A DNA stretch of 64,000 nt from Oncomelania hupensis (Eukaryota; Mollusca; Gastropoda; Littorinimorpha; Pomatiopsidae), in assembly GCA_036898135.1 (NCBI GenBank), contig CM072513.1, positions 84,386,444 through 84,450,443 of the forward strand. The letters are read 5' to 3'. How positions within the stretch are numbered: position 1 is the first letter of the stretch; every line of letters starts with the position of its first letter. Under the pieces are notes generated by a model. The model worked only from the letters and a program-made list of their open reading frames with translations, did not search any database and had not been told where the DNA came from. The position numbers were made by a program, and so were the translations under genes. Shown here piece after piece: positions 31,626-46,600 of the stretch.

Positions 31626-34600
31626 CTGCATAAATTAGTGCCACAGCACAGCACAAGACCTTATTATATACTACTGTTAAAACTCGATACCTGTTTCAAC
31701 CAATATTCAATTACAACAATATTTGTGGGCAGCACTTATCATGATGCCTCCTTTCTAGCAGAGGTGACTATTCTTAAACAGGGCTTCTAGATTCACCCCA
31801 ACTCAAAAGAACCAGCAAAAAAGTACTATTTATAAAAACTATATGGATTTTTTACTTTATCAGTTTTGAAAGAGCAGAAAATCTCTTGAATCATATAGAA
31901 CAAGATGGCAAGACATTCAAATGTATTTTAAGACACACACATGGCAAAAAATAAGCATAGTCAAAGCTGTTAATTTCTTGGCGATGTTGTGACTCGGCAA
32001 AAGGAGAACACGATTGGTAGGCGACCCCTATAAACCAGAAATTATAAAAATCGGCCAAGCAAAGTTTTAGATACAGCGCTAAATGTACTTAGAAAATGGT
32101 GAAGCGCAATGATCCTGACCTTTGAGAAAAGTGCAAATAGAATGATCTAAAATACTTAGCAGTATTTAAGGTATCCGCAAAGTAAAAATTATGAATTTCA
32201 GTTCAGTTAATGTTGAGAGTGTGTTTTTGAACAAAAGAGACTGACATTTTGCTCATTCTTCCAGATAGGTCCTGGAAATATAACAATGGGAAACATGTTT
32301 TATATATATATATTATAAGTTTTCACCATCTTGGTGGGGAACAGGATCTATGTCCAACGAAATCTATTCAATGTTTGTAAAAGCCGAAGCTAGTGAAACA
32401 CTGAATTGATCGATTTGGACATATCTCGTATTCCACGCCAACATGCCAATAACATTTATGTATTGATTTAATCAAATCAGAATATTAAACGGAAAATTTT
32501 ACCAAAACAATAAATAACTGTTCATAGGCCCAAGTCAAAGACCACTTCACACAACATATTCCAAAGAATGCACCATAACAAAGTGGTTCTTGCATTGGAC
32601 AAGTTTGCAGCACATTTTAGTTCTCAACAAACTTTCAAGTTTCACGCCTTCGCCATTGTCATTATATAAACACTAAAATATTATTGGCAGTTGCAATCAA
32701 TTTGACAAAAATCAGCATTACGCGTTACATTTACAGTGGACATGTTGTATCATACTGATTGGAAATTGATGCCGTTTCCGACATCCCTATAACAAAATGG
32801 CGGTATTTACGGAGAATGTTTTTGCTAGCATCCAGCAAAGGAGTAAGAACTGTGATATTTCGTCGACTTGATTGTTATGGTCTCGGTATCTAAAGTAAAT
32901 AGCAGCAAGAAGACAGCTCTGTTCTCTTCACTAACCATAGATTTATGAACTAACTCAAAGGCAGAGTCATGTTGACACATGCGGCTCAAACAATGCCTTG
33001 CAGTGGTCATGCAGTTTTGCTTTGTTTGGCAACAAAACAGATTTTTTTTTAAAAATTATATTATTATTATTTTTTTTATTATTAAATTTTTAATGTGCTA
33101 TTAGCGCTTTCTAGTAAGCTTGTCAGAAATTAAAAATGCGCCCTCATCAATGGTTTTATTGGGCTGATAATGATAGACTAGATCTATAAGATAATCTTCA
33201 GTACAAAGGATTGACAGAATGTTTTTTTCTCTTTTACATGGACAACAGTCATAAGTAGTCTGTGTAAGTATTCTTACGACTTTCATATTCCACGCTTTGC
33301 TAGAAACATTGCCATCTGTGATTGGTCAATTACCATGCGATATCAGTTTTAGTCACATGCTACCTGGCCAATGAAAATATAAGACACTTGTAGAAATCGA
33401 TAAATATCAAATAAATAACTAGATGACCCCTATAAAGGAAAATAACACAAAACATCAATTATATGAATATATTTGGGATATGATAACCCACTTCTTCAGT
33501 TGTGAACATTGACAGCTGATAATGACGTGGCAAGCTGCTGGGCAACTCTTCATAAACAGTCCCTCAATAGTACAGAAAACCGAGGCAGGAGAAAATAAAG
33601 TGATTACAAAATAACACTACAGCAGCTGAAGAGCTTTGTTTTCTAATACCATGGTTATGTATTAGTCATCTCATGAATTGTTTTTGATATGCAATATTTT
33701 GAAACAAACAAAAAATAAAGGAATAATACCAATGAAATAATAGCTATAAATGGTTTTGTACTTGGACTTGTTTCGATGTCCAAACTCAGCAGAGGATAGC
33801 ATGGTGTCAAGAAGTTGCTGAATCTCAGCAAAGCCAGGCAGAAACACCAAGATGGCTCCACCCTTGGGATACTGGGACATAATATACACACAAACACATA
33901 TTACACAAAGCAAGTGATTCAACAGAAGCACAGAAATTCTGAACTTGCTCAAAACATTGTACAGTCTTTGCTCTACAACAAAGTCCATTCCTAGAACTAC
34001 AGAATGAACAACATAGCGCCATTGCCTCTGAGGGGTTTTATCAACACTTTACGTTCAAACTCATAGACTCACTTTTTTCTCCTTCTGTTGTAATAAGTTC
34101 ACATCATCATCATCATCATCATCATCATCACCATCATTATCATCATCATCATAATTTGTTTCTCTCTGTTCTCACTTTCCTTAATTTACACCACCATCTG
34201 CATGTCTTCGTCCTACCTCATGATCGCCACTGACAATCCACTGCAGCAGTTCCATCATCATCAGATCGTAGTTGATTTTCTCAAAGTCCATCTCAGCCAA
34301 GGTGCGGATGGTTCGCTTGCTGTATTCTGCACCACAAGCACAGCAACACAATAACATTTAGCCTTAGTCCACAGTCCCTAGTCCACAAGTACAGCAACAC
34401 AATAACCTTTAGTCCTAGTCCACAAGTACAGCAACACAATAACCTTTAGTCCTAGTCCACAAGTACAGCAACACAATAACCTTTAGTCCTAGTCCACAAG
34501 TACAGCAACACAATAACCTTTAGACCTAGTCCACAAGTACAGCAACACAATAACCTTTAGTCCTAGTCCACAAGTACAGCAACACAATAAGCTTTAGTCC

Positions 34601-37600
34601 TAGTCCACAAGTACAGCAACACAATAAGCTTTAGTCCTAGTCCACAAGTACAGCAAAACAATAACCTTTAGTCCTAGTCCACAAGTACAATAACCTTTAG
34701 TCCTAGTCCACAAGTACAGCAACACAATAACCTTTAGACCTAGTCCACAAGTACAGCAACACAATAACCTTTAGTCCTAGTCCACAAGTACAGCAACACA
34801 ATAACCTTTAGTCCTAGTCCACAAGTACAGCAACACAATAACCTTTAGTCCTAGTCCACAAGTACAGCAACACAATAACCTTTAGTCCTAGTCCACAAGT
34901 ACAGCAACACAATAAGCTTTAGCCCTAGTCCACAAGTACAGCAACACAATAACCTTTAGTCCTAGTCCACAAGTACAGCAACACAATAACCTTTAGTCCT
35001 AGTCCACAAGTACAGCAACACAATAATCTTTAGTCCTAGTCCACAAGTACAGCAACACAATAACCTTTAGTCCTAGTCCACAAGTACAGCAACACAATAA
35101 CCTGTAGTCCTAGTCCACAAGTACAGCAACACAATAACCTTTAGTCCTAGTCCACAAATACAATAACCTTTAGTCCTAGTCCACAAGTATAGCAACACAA
35201 TAACCTGTAGTCCCAGTCCACAAGTACAGCAACACAATAAGCTTTAGCCCTAGTCCACAAGTACAGCAACACAATAACCTTTAGTCCTAGTCCACAAGTA
35301 CAGCAACACAATAACCTTTAGTCCTAGTCCACAAGTACAATAACCTTTAGTCCTAGTCCACAAGTATAGCAACACAATAACCTTTAGTCCTAGTCCACAA
35401 GTACAATAACCTTTAGTCCTAGTCCACAAGTACAGCAACACAATAACCTTTAGTCCTAGTCCACAAGTACAGCAACACAATAACCTTTAGTCCTAGTCCA
35501 CAAGTACAGCAACACAATAACCTTTAGTCCTAGTCCACAAGTACAGCAACACAATAACCTTTAGACCTAGTCCACAAGTACAGCAACACAATAACCTTTA
35601 GTCCTAGTCCACAAGTACAGCAACACAATAAGCTTTAGTCCTAGTCCACAAGTACAGCAACACAATAAGCTTTAGTCCTAGTCCACAAGTACAGCAACAC
35701 AATAACCTTTAGTCCTAGTCCACAAGTACAATAACCTTTAGTCCTAGTCCACAAGTACAGCAACACAATAACCTTTAGACCTAGTCCACAAGTACAGCAA
35801 CACAATAACCTTTAGTCCTAGTCCACAAGTACAGCAACAAAATAAGCTTTAGCCCTAGTCCACAAGTACAGCAACACAATAACCTTTAGTCCTAGTCCAC
35901 AAGTACAGCAACACAATTACCTTTAGTCCTAGTCCACAAGTACAGCAACACAATAACCTTTAGTCCTAGTCCACAAGTACAGCAACACAATAACCTTTAG
36001 TCCTAGTCCACAAGTACAGCAACACAATAACCTTTAGTCCTAGTCCACAAGTACAGCAACACAATAACCTTTAGTCCTAGTCCACAAGTACAGCAACACA
36101 ATAAGCTTTAGCCCTAGTCCACAAGTACAGCAACACAATAACCTTTAGTCCTAGTCCACAAGTACAGCAACACAATAACCTTTCGTCCTAGTCCACAAGT
36201 ACAGCAACACAATAACCTTTAGTCCTAGTCCACAAGTACAGCAACACAATAACCTTTAGTCCTAGTCCACAAGTACAGCAACACAATAACCTGTAGTCCT
36301 AGTCCACAAGTACAGCAACACAATAACCTTTAGTCCTAGTCCACAAATACAATAACCTTTAGTCCTAGTCCACAAGTATAGCAACACAATAACCTGTAGT
36401 CCTAGTCCACAAGTACAGCAACACAATAAGCTTTAGCCCTAGTCCACAAGTACAGCAACACAATAACCTTTAGTCCTAGTCCACAAGTACAGCAACACAA
36501 TAACTTTTAGTCCTAGTCCACAAGTACAATAACCTTTAGTCCTAGTCCACAAGTATAGCAACACAATAACCTTTAGTCCTAGTCCACAAGTACAATAACC
36601 TTTAGTCCTAGTCCACAAGTACAGCAACACAATAACCTTTAGTCCTAGTCCACAAGTACAGCAACACAATAACCTTTAGTCCTAGTCCACAAGTACAGCA
36701 ACACAATAACCTTTAGACCTAGTCCACAAGTACAGCAACACAATAACCTTTAGTCCTAGTCCACAAGTACAGCAACACAATAACCTTTAGTCCTAGTCCA
36801 CAAGTACAGCAACACAATAACCTTTAGTCCTAGTCCACAAGTACAATAACCTTTAGTCCTAGTCCACAAGTATAGCAACACAATAACCTTTAGTCCTAGT
36901 CCACAAGTACAATAACCTTTAGTCCTAGTCCACAAGTACAGCAACACAATAACCTTTAGTCCTAGTCCACAGTCCTAGTCCACAAGTACAGCAACACAAT
37001 AACCTTTAGTCCTAGTCCACAAGTACAGCAACACAATAACCTTTAGTCCTAGTCCACAAGTACAGCAACACAATAACCTTTAGTCCTAGTCCACAAGTAC
37101 AGCAACACAATAACCTTTAGACCTAGTCCACAAGTACAGCAACACAATAACCTTTAGTCCTAGTCCACAAGTACTGCAACACAATAAGCTTTAGTCCTAG
37201 TCCACAAGTACAGCAACACAATAACCTTTAGTCCTAGTCCACAAGTACAGCAACACAATAACCTTTAGTCCTAGTCCACAAGTACAATAACCTTTAGTCC
37301 TAGTCCACAAGTACAGCAACACAATAACCTTTAGTCCTAGTCCACAAGTACAGCAACACAATAACCTTTAGTCCTAGTCCACAAGTACAGCAACACAATA
37401 ACCTTTAGCCTAGTCCACAAGTACAGCAACACAATAACCTTTAGTCCTAGTCCACAAGTACAGCAACACAATAACCTTTAGTCCTAGTCCACAAGTACAG
37501 CAACACAATAACCTTTAGTCCTAGTCCACAAGTACAGCAACACAATAACCTTTAGTCCTAGTCCACAAGTACAGCAACACAATAACCTTTAGTCCTAGTC

Positions 37601-40600
37601 CACAAGTACAGCAACACAATAACCTTTAGACCTAGTCCACAAGTACAGCAACACAATAACCTTTAGTCCTAGTCCACAAGTACTGCAACACAATAAGCTT
37701 TAGTCCTAGTCCACAAGTACAGCAACACAATAAGCATAACCTTTAGTCCTAGTCCACAAGTACAATAACCTTTAGTCCTAGTCCACAAGTACAGCAACAC
37801 AATAACCTTTAGACCTAGTCCACAAGTACAGCAACACAATAACCTTTAGTCCTAGTCCACAAGTACAGCAACACAATAAGCTTTAGCCCTAGTCCACAAG
37901 TACAGCAACACAATAACCTTTAGTCCTAGTCCACAAGTACAGCAACACAATAACCTTTAGTCCTAGTCCACAAGTACAGCAACACAATAACCTTTAGTCC
38001 TAGTCCACAAGTACAGCAACACAATAACCTTTAGTCCTAGTCCACAAGTACAGCAACACAATAACCTTTAGTCCTAGTCCACAAGTACAGCAACACAATA
38101 ACCTTTAGTCCTAGTCCACAAGTACAGCAACACAATAACCTTTAGTCCTAGTCCACAAGTACAGCAACACAATAACCTTTAGTCCTAGTCCACAAGTACA
38201 GCAACACAATAACCTTTAGTCCTAGTCCACAAGTACAGCAACACAATAACCTTTAGTCCTAGTCCACAAGTACAATAACCTTTAGTCCTAGTCCACAAGT
38301 ACAGCAACACAATAACCTTTAGTCCTAGTCCACAAGTACAGCAACACAATAACCTTTAGTCCTAGTCCACAAGTACAGCAACACAATAAGCTTTAGTCCT
38401 AGTCCACAAGTACAGCAACACAATAACCTTTAGTCCTAGTCCACAAGTACAGCAACACAATAACCTTTAGTCCTAGTCCACAAGTACAATAACCTTTAGT
38501 CCTAGTCCACAAGTACAGCAACACAATAACCTTTAGTCCTAGTCCACAAGTACAGCAACACAATAACCTTTAGTCCTAGTCCACAAGTACAGCAACACAA
38601 TAACCTTTAGTCCTAGTCCACAAGTACAGCAACACAATAACCTTTAGTCCTAGTCCACAAGTACAGCAACACAATAACCTTTAGTCCTAGTCCACAAGTA
38701 CAGCAACACAATAACCTTTAGTCCTAGTCCACAAGTACAGCAACACAATAACCTTTAGTCCTAGTCCACAAGTACAGCAACACAATAACCTTTAGTCCTA
38801 GTCCACAAGTACAGCAACACAATAACCTTTAGTCCTAGTCCACAAGTACAATAACCTTTAGTCCTAGTCCACAAGTATAGCAACACAATAACCTTTAGTC
38901 CTAGTCCACAAGTACAGCAACACAATAACCTTTAGTCCTAGTCCACAAGTACAGCAACACAATAACCTTTAGTCCTAGTCCACAAGTACAGCAACACAAT
39001 AACCTTTAGTCCTAGTCCACAAGTACAATAACCTTTAGTCCTAGTCCACAAGTATAGCAACACAATAACCTTTAGTCCTAGTCCACAAGTACAATAACCT
39101 TTAGTCCTAGTCCACAAGTACAGCAACACAATAACCTTTAGTCCTAGTCCACAAGTACAGCAACACAATAACCTTTAGTCCTAGTCCACAAGTACAGCAA
39201 CACAATAACCTTTAGTCCTAGTCCACAAGTACAGCAACACAATAACCTTTAGTCCTAGTCCACAAGTACAGCAACACAATAACCTTTAGTCCTAGTCCAC
39301 AAGTACAGCAACACAATAACCTTTAGTCCTAGTCCACAAGTACAGCAACACAATAACCTTTAGTCCTAGTCCACAAGTACAATAACCTTTAGTCCTAGTC
39401 CACAAGTATAGCAACACAATAACCTTTAGTCCTAGTCCACAAGTACAATAACCTTTAGTCCTAGTCCACAAGTACAGCAACACAATAACCTTTAGTCCTA
39501 GTCCACAAGTACAGCAACACAATAACCTTTAGTCCTAGTCCACAAGTACAGCAACACAATAACCTTTAGTCCTAGTCCACAAGTACAATAACCTTTAGTC
39601 CTAGTCCACAAGTACAGCAACACAATAACCTGTAGTCCTAGTCCACAAGTACAGCAACACAATAACCTTTAGTCCTAGTCCACAAGTACAGCAACACAAT
39701 AACCTTTAGTCCTAGTCCACAAGTACAGCAACACAATAACCTGTAGTCCTAGTCCACAAGTACAGCAACACAATAACCTTTAGTCCTAGTCCACAAGTAC
39801 AATAACCTTTAGTCCTAGTCCACAAGTATTGCAACACAATAACCTTTAGTCCTAGTCCACAAGTACAGCAACACAATAACCTTTAGTCCTAGTCCACAAG
39901 TACAGCAACACAATAACCTTTAGTCCTAGTCCACAAGTACAGCAACACAATAACCTTTAGTCCTAGTCCACAAGTACAGCAACACAATAACCTTTAGTCC
40001 TAGTCCACAAGTACAGCAACACAATAACCTTTAGTCCTAGTCCACAAGTACAGCAACACAATAACCTTTAGTCCTAGTCCACAAGTACAGCAACACAATA
40101 ACCTTTAGTCCTAGTCCACAAGTACAGCAACACAATAACCTTTAGTCCTAGTCCACAAGTACAATATAACCTTTAGTCCTAGTCCACAAGTACAGCAACA
40201 CAATAACCTTTAGTCCTAGTCCACAAGTACAGCAACACAATAACCTTTAGTCCTAGTCCACAAGTACAGCAACACAATAACCTTTAGTCCTAGTCCACAA
40301 GTACAGCAACACAATAACCTTTAGTCCTAGTCCACAAGTACAGCAACACAATAACCTTTAGTCCTAGTCCACAAGTACAGCAACACAATAACCTTTAGTC
40401 CTAGTCCACAAGTACAGCAACACAATAACCTTTAGTCCTAGTCCACAAGTACAGCAACACAATAAGCTTTAGTCCTAGTCCACAAGTACAGCAACACAAT
40501 AACCTTTAGTCCTAGTCCACAAGTACAGCAACACAATAACCTTTAGTCCTAGTCCACAAGTACAGCAACACAATAACCTTTAGTCCTAGTCCACAAGTAC

Positions 40601-43600
40601 AGCAACACAATAACCTTTAGTCCTAGTCCACAAGTACAGCAACACAATAACCTTTAGTCCTAGTCCACAAGTACAGCAACACAATAACCTGTAGTCCTAG
40701 TCCACAAGTACAGCAACACAATAACCTTTAGTCCTAGTCCACAAGTACAGCAACACAATAACCTTTTAGTCCTAGTCCACAAGTACAGCAACACAATAAC
40801 CTTTAGTCCTAGTCCACAAGTACAGCAACACAATAACCTTTAGTCCTAGTCCACAAGTACAGCAACACAATAACCTTAGTCCTAGTCCACAAGTACAGCA
40901 ACACAATAACCTTTAGTCCTAGTCCACAAGTACAGCAACACAATAACCTTTAGTCCTAGTCCACAAGTACAGCAACACAATAACCTTTAGTCCTAGTCCA
41001 CAAGTACAGCAACAATAACCTTTAGTCCTAGTCCACAAGTATAGCAACACAATAACCTTTAGTCCTAGTCCACAAGTACAATAACCTTTAGTCCTAGTCC
41101 ACAAGTACAGCAACACAATAACCTTTAGTCCTAGTCCACAAGTACAGCAACACAATAACCTTTAGTCCTAGTCCACAAGTACAGCAACACAATAACCTTT
41201 AGTCCTAGTCCACAAGTACAGCAACACAATAACCTTTAGTCCTAGTCCACAAGTACAGCAACACAATAACCTTTAGTCCTAGTCCACAAGTACAGCAACA
41301 CAATAACCTTTAGTCCTAGTCCACAAGTACACAACAATAACCTTTAGTCCTAGTCCACAAGTACAGCAACACAATAACCTTTAGTCCTAGTCCACAAGTA
41401 CAGCAACACAATAACCTTTAGTCCTAGTCCACAAGTACAATAACCTTTAGTCCTAGTCCACAAGTATAGCAACACAATAACCTTTAGTCCTAGTCCACAA
41501 GTACAGCAACACAATAACCTTTAGTCCTAGTCCACAAGTACAGCAACACAATAACCTTTAGTCCTAGTCCACAAGTACAGCAACACAATAACCTTTAGTC
41601 CTAGTCCACAAGTACAGCAACAATAACCTTTAGTCCTAGTCCACAAGTACAGCAACACAATAACCTTTAGTCCTAGTCCACAAGTACAGCAACACAATAA
41701 CCTTTAGTCCTAGTCCACAAGTACAGCAACACAATAACCTTTAGTCCTAGTCCACAAGTACAGCAACACAATAACCTTTAGTCCTAGTCCACAAGTACAG
41801 CAACACAATAACCTTTAGTCCTAGTCCACAAGTACAATAACCTTTAGTCCTAGTCCACAAGTACAGCAACACAATAACCTTTAGTCCTAGTCCACAAGTA
41901 CAGCAACACAATAACCTTTAGTCCTAGTCCACAAGTACATAACCTTTAGTCCTAGTCCACAAGTACAGCAACACAATAACCTTTAGTCCTAGTCCACAAG
42001 TACAGCAACACAATAACCTTTTAGTCCTAGTCCACAAGTACAGCAACACAATAACCTTTAGTCCTAGTCCACAAGTACAGCAACACAATAACCTTTAGTC
42101 CTAGTCCACAAGTACAGCAACACAATAACCTTTAGTCCTAGTCCACAAGTACAGCAACACCTTTAGTCCTAGTCCACAAGTACAGCAACAATAACCTTTA
42201 GTCCTAGTCCACAAGTACAGCAACACAATAACCTTTAGTCCTAGTCCACAAGTACAGCAACACAATAACCTTTAGTCCTAGTCCACAAGTACAGCAACAC
42301 AATAACCTTTAGTCCTAGTCCACAAGTACAGCAACACAATAACCTTTAGTCCTAGTCCACAAGTACAGCAACACAATAACCTTTAGTCCTAGTCCACAAG
42401 TACAGCAACACAATAACCTTTAGTCCTAGTCCACAAGTATAGCAACACAATAACCTTTAGTCCTAGTCCACAAGTACAGCAACACAATAACCTTTAGTCC
42501 TAGTCCACAAGTACAATAACCTTTAGTCCTAGTCCACAAGTACAGCAACACAATAACCTTTAGTCCTAGTCCACAAGTACAGCAACACAATAACCTTTAG
42601 TCCTAGTCCACAAGTACAGCACACAATAACCTTTAGTCCTAGTCCACAAGTACAGCAACACAATAACCTTTAGTCCTAGTCCACAAGTACAGCAACACAA
42701 TAACCTTTAGTCCTAGTCCACAAGTACAGCAACACAATAACCTTTAGTCCTAGTCCACAAGTACAGCAACACAATAACCTTTAGTCCTAGTCCCCAAGTA
42801 CAGCAACACAATAACCTTTAGTCCTAGTCCACAAGTACAGCAACACAATAACCTTTAGTCCTAGTCCACAAGTACAGCAACACAATAACCTTTAGTCCTA
42901 GTCCACAAGTACAGCAACACAATAACCTTTAGTCCTAGTCCACAAGTACAGCAACACAATAACCTTTAGTCCCTAGTACAGCAACACAATAACCTTTAGT
43001 CCTAGTCCACAAGTACAGCAACACAATAACCTTTAGTCCTAGTCCACAAGTACAGCAACACAATAACCTTTAGTCCTAGTCCACAAGTACAGCAACACAA
43101 TAACCTTTAGTCCTAGTCCACAAGTACAGCAACACAATAACCTTTAGTCCTAGTCCACAAGTACAGCAACACAATAACCTTTAGTCCTAGTCCACAAGTA
43201 CAGCAACACAATAACCTTTAGTCCTAGTCCACAAGTACAGCAACACAATAACCTTTAGTCCTAGTCCACAAGTACAGCAACACAATAACCTTTAGTCCTA
43301 GTCCACAAGTACAGCAACACAATAACCTTTAGTCCTAGTCCACAAGTACAGCAACACAATAACCTTTAGTCCTAGTCCACAAGTACAGCAACACAATAAC
43401 CTTTAGTCCTAGTCCACAAGTACAGCAACACAATAACCTTTAGTCCTAGTCCACAAGTACAGCAACACAATAACCTTTAGTCCTAGTCCACAAGTACAGC
43501 AACACAATAACCTTTAGTCCTAGTCCACAAGTACAGCAACACAATAACCTTTAGTCCTAGTCCACAAGTACAGCAACACAATAACCTTTAGTCCTAGTCC

Positions 43601-46600
43601 ACAAGTACAGCAACACAATAACCTTTAGTCCTAGTCCACAAGTACAGCAACACAATAACCTTTAGTCCTAGTCCACAAGTACAGCACACAATAACCTTTA
43701 GTCCTAGTCCACAAGTACAGCAACACAATAACCTTTAGTCCTAGTCCACAAGTACAGCAACACAATAACCTTTAGTCCTAGTCCACAAGTACAGCAACAC
43801 AATAACCTTTAGTCCTAGTCCACAAGTACAGCAACACAATAACCTTTAGTCCTAGTCCACAAGTACAGCACACAATAACCTTTAGTCCTAGTCCACAAGT
43901 ACAGCAACACAATAACCTTTAGTCCTAGTCCACAAGTACAGCAACACAATAACCTTTAGTCCTAGTCCACAAGTACAATAACCTTTAGTCCTAGTCCACA
44001 AGTACAGCAACACAATAACCTTTAGTCCTAGTCCACAAGTACAGCAACACAATAACCTTTAGTCCTAGTCCACAAGTACAGCAACACAATAACCTTTAGT
44101 CCTAGTCCACAAGTACAGCAACACACAATAACCTTTAGTCCTAGTCCACAAGTACAGCAACACAATAACCTTTAGTCCTAGTCCACAAGTACAATAGCAA
44201 CACAATAACCTTTAGTCCTAGTCCACAAGTACAGCAACACAATAACCTTTAGTCCTAGTCCACAAGTACAGCAACACAATAACCTTTAGTCCTAGTCCAC
44301 AAGTACAGCAACACAATAACCTTTAGTCCTAGTCCACAAGTACAGCAACACAATAACCTTTAGTCCTAGTCCACAAGTACAGCAACACAATAACCTTTAG
44401 TCCTAGTCCACAAGTACAGCAACACAATAACCTTTAGTCCTAGTCCACAAGTACAGCAACACAATAACCTTTAGTCTAGTCCACAAGTACAGCAACACAA
44501 TAACCTTTAGTCCTAGTCCACAAGTACAATAACCTTTAGTCCTAGTCCACAAGTACAGCAACACAATAACCTTTAGTCCTAGTCCACAAGTACAGCAACA
44601 CAATAACCTTTAGTCCTAGTCCACAAGTACAGCAACACAATAACCTTTAGTCCTAGTCCACAAGTACAGCAACACAATAACCTTTTAGTCCTAGTCCACA
44701 AGTACAGCAACACAATAACCTTTAGTCCTAGTCCACAAGTACAGCAACACAATAACCTTTAGTCCTAGTCCACAAGTACAGCAACACAATAACCTTTAGT
44801 CCTAGTCCACAAGTACAGCAACACAATCCTGTAGTCCTAGTCCACAAGTACAGCAACACAATAACCTTTAGTCCTAGTCCACAAGTACAGCAACACAATA
44901 ACCTTTAGTCCTAGTCCACAAGTACAGCAACACAATAACCTTTAGTCTAGTCCACAAGTACAGCAACACAATAACCTTTAGTCCTAGTCCACAAGTACAA
45001 TAACCTTTAGTAGTCCTAGTCCACAAGTACAGCAACACAATAACCTTTAGTCCTAGTCCACAAGTACAGCAACACAATAACCTTTAGTCCTAGTCCACAA
45101 GTACAGCAACACAATAACCTTTAGTCCTAGTCCACAAGTACAGCAACACAATAACCTTTAGTCCTAGTCCACAAGTACAGCAACACAATAACCTTTAGTC
45201 CTAGTCCACAAGTACAGCAACACAATAACCTTTAGTCCTAGTCCACAAGTACAGCAACACAATAACCTTTAGTCCTAGTCCACAAGTACAGCAACACAAT
45301 AACCTTTAGTCCTAGTCCACAAGTACAGCAACACAATAACCTTTAGTCCTAGTCCACAAGTACAGCAACACAATAACCTTTAGTCCTAGTCCACAAGTAC
45401 AGCAACACAATAACCTTTAGTCCTAGTCCACAAGTACAGCAACACAATAACCTTTAGTCCTAGTCCACAAGTACAGCCAACACAATAAACCTTTAGTCCT
45501 AGTCCACAAGTACAGCAACACAATAACCTTTAGTCCTAGTCCACAAGTACAGCAACACAATAACCTTTAGTCCTAGTCCACAAGTACAGCAACACAATAA
45601 CCTTTAGTCCTAGTCCACAAGTACAGCAACACAATAACCTTTAGTCCTAGTCCACAAGTACAGCAACACAATAACCTTTAGTCCTAGTCCACAAGTACAG
45701 CAACACAATAACCTTTAGTCCTAGTCCACAAGTACAGCAACACAATAACTTTAGTCCTAGTCCACAAGTACAGCAACACAATAAACCTTTAGTCCTAGTC
45801 CACAAGTACAGCAACACAATAACCTTTAGTCCTAGTCCACAAGTACAGCAACACAATAACCTTTAGTCCTAGTCCACAAGTACAGCAACACAATAACCTT
45901 TAGTCCTAGTCCACAAGTACAGCAACACAATAAGCCTTTAGTCCTAGTCCACAAGTACAGCAACACAATAACCTTTAGTCCTAGTCCACAGTACAGCAAC
46001 ACAATAACCTTTAGTCCTAGTCCACAAGTACAGCAACACAATAACCTTTAGTCCTAGTCCACAAGTACAGCAACACAATAACCTTTAGTCCTAGTCCACA
46101 AGTACAGCAACACAATAACCTTTAGTCCTAGTCCACAAGTACAGCAACACAATAACCTTTAGTCCTAGTCCACAAGTACAGCAACACAATAACCTTTAGT
46201 CCTAGTCCACAAGTACAGCAACACATTAACCTTTAGTCCTAGTCCACAAGTACAGCAACACAATAACCTTTAGTCCTAGTCCACAAGTACAGCAACACAA
46301 TAACCTTTAGTCCTAGTCCACAAGTACAGCAACACAATAACCTTTAGTCCTAGTCCACAAGTACAGCAACACAATAACTTTAGTCCTAGTCCACAAGTAC
46401 AGCAACACAATAACCTTTAGTCCTAGTCCACAAGTACAGCAACACAATAACCTTTAGTCCTAGTCCACAAGTACAGCAACACAATAACCTTTAGTCCTAG
46501 TCCACAAGTACAGCAACACAATAACCTTTAGTCCTAGTCCACAAGTACAGCAACACAATAACCTTTAGTCCTAGTCCACAAGTACAGCAACACAATAACC

